Shown here one piece after another: positions 7,646 through 11,317 of a stretch of 11,317 nucleotides of DNA. The notes beneath the pieces are model-generated. The model was given only the letters and a program-made list of their open reading frames with translations. It did not search any database and was not told the DNA's origin. Every line of letters starts with the position of its first letter. The first letter of the stretch is position 1. Source of the stretch: Alphaproteobacteria bacterium (GTDB lineage Bacteria > Pseudomonadota > Alphaproteobacteria > Micavibrionales > Micavibrionaceae); the NCBI GenBank assembly GCA_021776015.1, contig JAJFGT010000220.1:1-11317 (forward strand), written 5' to 3'. The translations under genes and the position numbers were made by a program.

Positions 7646-8917
7646 ATGCCTGAATCTGTACATATGGAATCAGCTCTTATTGTTCAGCCCATATCATCTG
7701 ATCAAAAACTTATTCAGAGCCTACAACTTAATAATAACATTGAAGAGACCCAAGGGTTAGTCAGAGCTATTGATCTCAAGCTCCTTCATACGCATGTCCA
7801 AAAACTATCTAAAGCCCTTCCTGCCCATCTCTTTGGAAAAGGGGTCTGTCAAAATATTTTAGCCCTTATAGAAGAACATACCCCTGATGTTCTTATTATA
7901 AATGCAGCCCTTTCTCCTATTCAGCAACGAAATCTAGAAAAAATATGGCACTGTAAGGTCATTGACCGTACCGCCCTTATTCTTGAAATTTTTGGAGCCA
8001 GAGCACAAACAAAAGAAGGAAAAATACAAGTTGAACTGGCTGCTCTTTCCTATCAGCGCTCTCGCTTTGTACGCTCATGGACACATCTTGAGCGTCAACG
8101 AGGAGGCGCTGGCTTTATGGGAGGGCCAGGAGAAACACAAATTGAAGTAGACCGCCGTTTAATTGCAGACAAAATATCAAAGCTTAAAAAAGATCTTAAA
8201 AAGGTACGTCAAAATAGAGAGCTTCAACGTAAAAGTCGGGAAAAAACACCCTTTCCCATCATTGCTCTTGTCGGCTATACAAATGCAGGAAAATCAACCC
8301 TGTTTAACCTCCTAACAGGTTCTAATGTTTTCACTGAAGATCTTCCTTTTGCAACACTTGATCCTACTCTACGTGCCTTAAAACTTCCTGATGGCACAAT
8401 GACAATTATGTCTGATACGGTAGGATTTATTTCTAATCTCCCTACACAGCTCATTGAAGCCTTTAGAGCGACATTGGAGCAAATAACCTATGCTGATGTT
8501 ATTGTGCATGTTCGTGACTATGCCAGTGAACACACAGCCTCTCAGAAGCAAGATGTTATTCATGTTCTTAAAGAAATGAAGATTGAGTATGATCATGACC
8601 CTCGTATTATAGAGGTTTGGAACAAAATTGATTGTTTGGACGATTATGAGAATAGAACATTCCCTCCACATATTTATCCAACTTCAGCCCTTTCTCAAAA
8701 AGGAACAGAAAAGCTTTTAGAAAAAATATCTGAAATTTTATCCAGAGAGAAGAGGGATGTTTCACTAAAAATTTCAGCAGGTAATGGAAAAGCAATCGCA
8801 TGGGTTCATAAGCATGCAGATATTTTAAAAGAACTCTATAATGAAGATTACGCCTATTTTGAAGTTCGCATCAGTGAAAAAGATTTAGGTCAATTCCAAG
8901 AGATAAATCTAATCTGA
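7646..8917 (+). CDS. hflX: GTPase HflX
   Basis: HflX is a ribosome-associated GTPase that splits or rescues stalled ribosomes. The 423-residue protein has the HflX N-terminal domain (about 8-150), the GGPGETQIEVDRR signature (159-171) followed by a charged coiled-coil stretch (about 172-200), then the G domain: G1 GYTNAGKS (210-217), the switch I region FATLDPT (235-241), G3 DTVGFI (257-262) and G4 NKID (326-329). A short C-terminal domain closes it. All nucleotide-binding motifs are intact. No clear Shine-Dalgarno marks ATG 7646, and ATG 7664 (Met7) is a possible alternative start because family homology starts near there. It is the last gene of the plus-strand series; its TGA touches the stop codon of the opposing mazG. 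Confidence 0.95.
   Translation: MPESVHMESALIVQPISSDQKLIQSLQLNNNIEETQGLVRAIDLKLLHTHVQKLSKALPAHLFGKGVCQNILALIEEHTPDVLIINAALSPIQQRNLEKIWHCKVIDRTALILEIFGARAQTKEGKIQVELAALSYQRSRFVRSWTHLERQRGGAGFMGGPGETQIEVDRRLIADKISKLKKDLKKVRQNRELQRKSREKTPFPIIALVGYTNAGKSTLFNLLTGSNVFTEDLPFATLDPTLRALKLPDGTMTIMSDTVGFISNLPTQLIEAFRATLEQITYADVIVHVRDYASEHTASQKQDVIHVLKEMKIEYDHDPRIIEVWNKIDCLDDYENRTFPPHIYPTSALSQKGTEKLLEKISEILSREKRDVSLKISAGNGKAIAWVHKHADILKELYNEDYAYFEVRISEKDLGQFQEINLI
8876..8910 (-). terminator. Weak candidate terminator for the mazG transcript
   Basis: Read on the minus strand, AGATTTA (8910-8904) and TAAATCT (8887-8881) form a 7-bp stem with a 16-nt loop, followed by TTTT. It lies inside the 3' end of hflX, just past the mazG stop. 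The stem is AT-rich, so this is tentative; no better terminator exists at this junction. Confidence 0.22.
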
Positions 8918-9307
8918 TTATTTTTCAGTCTTTTTTTGAATCTTCCATAAAGCATCCCATTCCTCGAATGTTAACTCATCTGATGATTTATGGGGATAAT
9001 GTACCTTGAATAGCTCGAACATTCCATTGTAGCGGCGCTCGAACTTATTATTTGCCTTTTTAAGAACTGTTTCCGCATCATAATCAAGGTTTTTTACAAG
9101 ATTTGTCGCCGTGAAAAGAATATCGCCAAGCTCTTCTTCGATATTAGCATCATCCTTATTCTCTATTCCACAACGAAGTTCTAGAATTTCTTCATTTAAC
9201 TTTTCCAAAAGATCTTCAATATTATCCCATTCAAAACCAGATTTAGAAGCCTCAACTTGAAAGTTTTGTGCTGTTTGAAGCGCTGTTTTTTCTGAAATCT
9301 TAGGCAT
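8918..9307 (-). CDS. mazG: MazG-family nucleoside triphosphate pyrophosphohydrolase, single domain
   Basis: MazG hydrolyses (d)NTPs to the monophosphate and pyrophosphate, clearing aberrant nucleotides. At 129 residues this is about half of classical proteobacterial MazG, and it matches the C-terminal domain: EEILE (39-43) and EELGD (58-62) give the EExxE and ExxD Mg-binding motifs, NNKFERRY (86-93) is the substrate-side signature, and the tail EEWDALWKIQK matches the normal C-terminus. The N-terminal domain is absent, and an in-frame TAA shortly before the ATG leaves no room for it. The C-terminal domain alone carries pyrophosphatase activity in E. coli MazG, so this form could work. AAGGA lies 12 nt before ATG 9307, which is distant. 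The gene is convergent with hflX and abuts it exactly, whereas many relatives have it downstream on the same strand. Confidence 0.85.
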   Translation of the reverse strand: MPKISEKTALQTAQNFQVEASKSGFEWDNIEDLLEKLNEEILELRCGIENKDDANIEEELGDILFTATNLVKNLDYDAETVLKKANNKFERRYNGMFELFKVHYPHKSSDELTFEEWDALWKIQKKTEK

Positions 9308-9434
9308 GATAAAATCTAATCCTTTTTTTATTTAGTAAATATAGGACTCAATAATAATTATAATTTGGGTAAAAATAATATCTTTATATTCATTAGCTAG
9401 AATAAAAAGCTAGAAAACGTAAATTTATAAAGGG
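9308..9434. other. Intergenic region between mazG and tRNA-Ser
   Basis: This is 127 nt of very AT-rich DNA upstream of mazG. It contains an inverted repeat TAGCT/AGCTA with a 9-nt loop near 9396-9414, too weak to call as a terminator for the tRNA. No remnant of a MazG N-terminal domain and no convincing promoter is visible. Confidence 0.4.
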
Positions 9435-9527
9435 TGGCGGAGACGGTGGGATTCGAACCCACGATAGAGCTATAAACCCTATACACCCTTAGCAGGGGCG
9501 CGCCTTCAGCCACTCGGCCACGTCTCC
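9435..9527 (-). tRNA. tRNA-Ser (anticodon GCU)
   Basis: This is a 93-nt class II tRNA. The seven-pair acceptor stem is GGAGACG (9527-9521) with CGTCTCC (9445-9439), then discriminator G and an encoded CCA (9437-9435). The D arm has TGGCCGAGTGGCTGAAGG. The anticodon loop is CTGCTAA with GCT, which reads AGC and AGU serine codons. A long variable arm, as expected for serine, is followed by the T arm GTGGGTTCGAATCCCAC. It is transcribed in the same direction as rpmE, 41 nt downstream of it, and may share its transcript. Confidence 0.97.
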
Positions 9528-9537
9528 AGATATTTTA

Positions 9538-9563
9538 TTCTTTATAAAGAAATAGAATCTATT
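9538..9563. repeat. Two adjacent AT-rich palindromes between rpmE and tRNA-Ser
   Basis: TTCTTTATAAAGAA (9538-9551) is a perfect 14-bp palindrome. It touches AATAGA-A-TCTATT (9551-9563), with 6-bp arms. They fill most of the 41-nt gap. They could be a processing or weak termination signal, or simply low-complexity sequence. Confidence 0.35.
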
Positions 9564-9568
9564 GAATC

Positions 9569-9844
9569 TTAGGCGCTTTCTTTAGCGTCTTCTTTAGGCT
9601 TTTCTTTTTGATCTCCAGCAGCTGCTCCAGATAAAAAAGAACCATATTTTTTCTCGAATTTAGAAAGACGTCCTTTTTCTACAATTGTCGCAATCCCACC
9701 ACTCCAAGCAGGGTGTGACTTTGAATCAACATCAAGGCGCATTGTATCACCTTCTTTTCCCCATACGGATCGTGTTTGGTATTCTGTTCCATCTGTCATC
9801 ACAATATTTATCATGTGGTAGTCAGGATGTGTATTGGCTTTCAT
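9569..9844 (-). CDS. rpmE: 50S ribosomal protein L31
   Basis: L31 binds the 50S central protuberance and bridges to the 30S head. From ATG 9844 the protein has 91 residues and begins [12 protein letters not shown], matching the L31 N-terminus. It contains [14 protein letters not shown] and SHPAWSGG, and lacks the CxxC zinc cysteines of E. coli L31, so it is the zinc-free type found in alphaproteobacteria. After the core comes a Lys/Glu/Ala-rich tail of about 20 residues ([15 protein letters not shown] at the end), longer than in E. coli. The frame is open upstream to 9904, but GGAG 6 nt before 9844 and family homology fix the start at 9844. Confidence 0.94.
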   Translation of the reverse strand: MKANTHPDYHMINIVMTDGTEYQTRSVWGKEGDTMRLDVDSKSHPAWSGGIATIVEKGRLSKFEKKYGSFLSGAAAGDQKEKPKEDAKESA

Positions 9845-9850
9845 AATTAT

Positions 9851-9854
9851 CTCC
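9851..9854 (-). promoter_or_regulatory. Shine-Dalgarno GGAG for rpmE
   Basis: GGAG on the minus strand, 6 nt before ATG 9844, decides the L31 start over the upstream in-frame codons at 9904 and 9856. Confidence 0.65.
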
Positions 9855-9977
9855 ATGCTTATATATTCGAAGTGCTTTTTAAGCGTTATCTCAGTTAAAA
9901 TCAAGAGATTTATTCTTTTTGATCCGGATTTATTGACTATTGAATGAGTAAGATCTCAGCCAAAAGTTCCATAATGC

Positions 9978-11039
9978 TTATTTTGCTAATGATTTACCTT
10001 GAGATTTCAGGTCAAAAAAGGCCTCATCCAAGCGTTTTATAAACGTCTCTTCTCCTTTTCGAAGAAAGGCTCTTGGGTCATATTGCTTTTTATAAGGAGT
10101 TCCTGTTTCTGGATCAATTTGATACTTAAATGCCTGAGGATGAGCCTCTACATATTCACCGACACCTTTTGAAAAAGCAAACTGAGTATCTGTATCAATA
10201 TTCATTTTAAAAACACCATATTGGAGAGCTTCATTAATTTTTTCTTTTTCAGAGCCCGATCCTCCATGAAAAACAAGATCTAGAGGATTATTCCCTGTGC
10301 TGTATTTTTCTTTAATAAGAGCTTGAGAATTTTTCAAAATTTCAGGTCGCAATTGAACATTACCTGGTTTGTAGACACCATGCACATTCCCAAAAGAAGC
10401 AGCTAAAGAAAAATGTCCTATCTTTGAAAGTCGCTCATAGGCTTGCAGACAATCACTTGGCTGCGTATAGAGTTTATCGTTATCAATTTCATCAGAGCCG
10501 ACACCATCCTCTTCACCTCCAGTTACACCGAGCTCAATTTCAATACTCATACCTAAAGGCGCTAGTCTCTTAAGAATGCGTTCAGATTCTTAAAGATTAA
10601 AATCTATATCTTCTGCAGACAAATCAAGCATGTGGGAAGAAAAGATAGGGTATCCATTTTCTTCAATTGATTTTTCACTATGGTTAATCATCGACTCTAT
10701 CCAAGGAATAAGAGGTTTATTGGCATGGTCCGTATGGAGAACAACGCATATTCCATAATATTTAGCCAAAAGATGTACGTGTTGCGCAGCAGAAACAGCA
10801 CCGAGAACTTTGGCCGTAAAGCTATCTTCTATCCCTTTTCCTGCATAAAATTGAGAACCTCCATTCGAGAGCTGAATAACAACATCTGAGTTATTTTTGG
10901 CCGCTGCTTCCATAACAGCATTAATCGAATTAGTTCCAACAACATTCACAGCAGGCAAGGCATACTCACCAGCTTTACAAGCCCTAATGAGCGTAAGGTA
11001 CTCATCGCCCCAGACAACACCTGCATTTAATTTCGACAT
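9978..11039 (-). pseudogene. fba: Class II fructose-bisphosphate aldolase interrupted by one in-frame stop
   Basis: The aldolase cleaves fructose 1,6-bisphosphate to dihydroxyacetone phosphate and glyceraldehyde 3-phosphate using Zn2+. From ATG 11039 (AAGGA 8 nt upstream) 149 codons run to TAA at 10592-10590. The same frame then continues for 13 codons to ATG 10550 and 189 more to the normal end at 9978, about 353 residues in all, close to the E. coli FbaA length. The N-terminal part has ALPAVNVVGT, SNGGSQFYAGKG and HTDH (102-105, catalytic Asp and a zinc His). The C-terminal part has GGEEDGV, SFGNVHGVYKPGN, the zinc-site FHGGSGS and KMNIDTDTQ. Sequence on both sides of the stop aligns with FbaA without a gap, so one base change (from GAA, AAA or CAA) explains it. 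Each half lacks part of the active site. It may be a young pseudogene, a sequencing error, or a read-through or split protein. Confidence 0.85.
10590..10592 (-). other. In-frame ochre codon inside fba
   Basis: The codon TAA stands between CTT and GAA in the minus-strand reading frame (codon 150). By position it corresponds to a Glu in the E. coli FbaA helix before the EIELG strand. The frame is unchanged on either side, so this is a substitution, not an indel. Confidence 0.9.
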
Positions 11040-11047
11040 TTATAATA

Positions 11048-11052
11048 TCCTT
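11048..11052 (-). promoter_or_regulatory. Shine-Dalgarno AAGGA for fba
   Basis: AAGGA lies 8 nt before ATG 11039, in the 30-nt gap after gap. The intact site shows that translation initiation of fba has not decayed. Confidence 0.6.
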
Positions 11053-11069
11053 ATTTTCTGTATAAAAAA

Positions 11070-11317
11070 TTAGTATCCGACTTTATGCATTTTAGCAGCT
11101 GTATCCAACATACGATTTGAAAAAGCCCATTCATTATCATACCAACTCATCACACGAAGCAAGGTCCCATCCATGACTTTAGTGCCCTCTAAAGAAAAGA
11201 TAGACGAATGAGGGTCGTGATTAAAATCACTAGAAACAAGGGGTTCATCATAAACAGCCAAAACATTTTTTAAAGGTCCATCGGCATATGTTTTCATAGC
11301 CGTATTAATTTCTTCGA
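11070..11317 (-). CDS. gap: Glyceraldehyde-3-phosphate dehydrogenase, C-terminal part (5' end off the window)
   Basis: The enzyme oxidises glyceraldehyde 3-phosphate with NAD+ and phosphate. Only the last 82 codons or so are present; the frame is open to the right edge. The visible part carries the GAPDH C-terminal signatures: PLVSSDFNHDPHSSIF (phosphate-binding region), TKVMDGTLLRVMSWYDNEWAFSNRM, whose WYDNEW segment contains the conserved Asn at the NAD site, and the terminal helix ending KVGY. The catalytic Cys and the Rossmann fold lie outside. It is followed after 30 nt by fba on the same strand, so the two are probably cotranscribed, gap first. Confidence 0.95.
   Translation of the reverse strand, partial: EEINTAMKTYADGPLKNVLAVYDEPLVSSDFNHDPHSSIFSLEGTKVMDGTLLRVMSWYDNEWAFSNRMLDTAAKMHKVGY

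Noticed and set aside
9435..9527. tRNA-Ser as a suppressor for the fba stop
   Set aside because: The anticodon is GCU, a normal serine tRNA for AGC/AGU; it cannot read UAA.
9845..9977. A hidden gene or strong terminator between fba and rpmE
   Set aside because: The 133 nt are AT-rich with only a loose TTGATT and downstream TA-rich stretch as possible rpmE promoter pieces. No open frame or stable hairpin with a T run was found.
10551..10592. A frameshift between the two fba parts
   Set aside because: The two parts are in the same frame, exactly 13 codons apart after the stop, and the sequence between encodes the expected aldolase helix. A substitution explains it; no indel is needed.
10680..10889. 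A 69-codon plus-strand open frame inside fba
   Set aside because: It is antisense to well-conserved aldolase sequence and resembles no known protein.
1..11317. CRISPR array, insertion sequence, integrase or phage genes
   Set aside because: No regularly spaced repeats, terminal inverted repeats, transposase or integrase motifs were seen on either strand.

Overview
The window reads as a piece of an AT-rich alphaproteobacterial chromosome. The evidence is gene content and order: ntrY, ntrX, trkA, a HAD phosphatase, hfq and hflX in one tight plus-strand series, with mazG next to hflX. A Cys-free L31 protein and a PgpA/O-antigen-ligase pair also fit that class. Low GC, a stop codon inside a glycolytic gene, a degenerate response regulator and a one-domain MazG suggest a reduced or host-associated lineage, perhaps near Holosporales. 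That placement is inference. No mobile element, CRISPR array or phage gene was seen.

Layout. Positions 1-870 (minus) hold most of an O-antigen ligase/polymerase-like membrane protein that runs off the left edge. It directly follows pgpA (871 to about 1347, minus), whose start codon is not a standard one. A divergent gap of about 135 bp precedes the plus-strand cluster ntrY (1483-3732), ntrX (3741-5231), trkA (5236-6612), HAD phosphatase (6639-7292), hfq (7394-7630) and hflX (7646-8917). The convergent mazG (8918-9307) abuts hflX with no spacer. Then, all on the minus strand, come tRNA-Ser(GCU) (9435-9527), rpmE (9569-9844), fba broken by an in-frame stop (9978-11039), and the 3' end of gap (11070-11317).

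How the parts relate. NtrY/NtrX is a membrane sensor-regulator pair, classically linked to nitrogen or redox control. TrkA gates K+ uptake. Hfq and HflX act in RNA and ribosome homeostasis, and MazG cleans nucleotide pools. PgpA makes phosphatidylglycerol, and its neighbour probably acts on surface polysaccharide. gap and fba are glycolysis/gluconeogenesis genes transcribed in the order gap then fba, apparently without pgk between them.

The two points most worth a second look are the single ochre codon that splits an otherwise intact class II aldolase, and an NtrX whose AAA+ domain keeps Walker A but has lost the Walker B glutamate, both arginine fingers, the GAFTGA loop and the sensor residues, while receiver and DNA-binding domains look intact. 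I did not find a clearly new multi-gene system.
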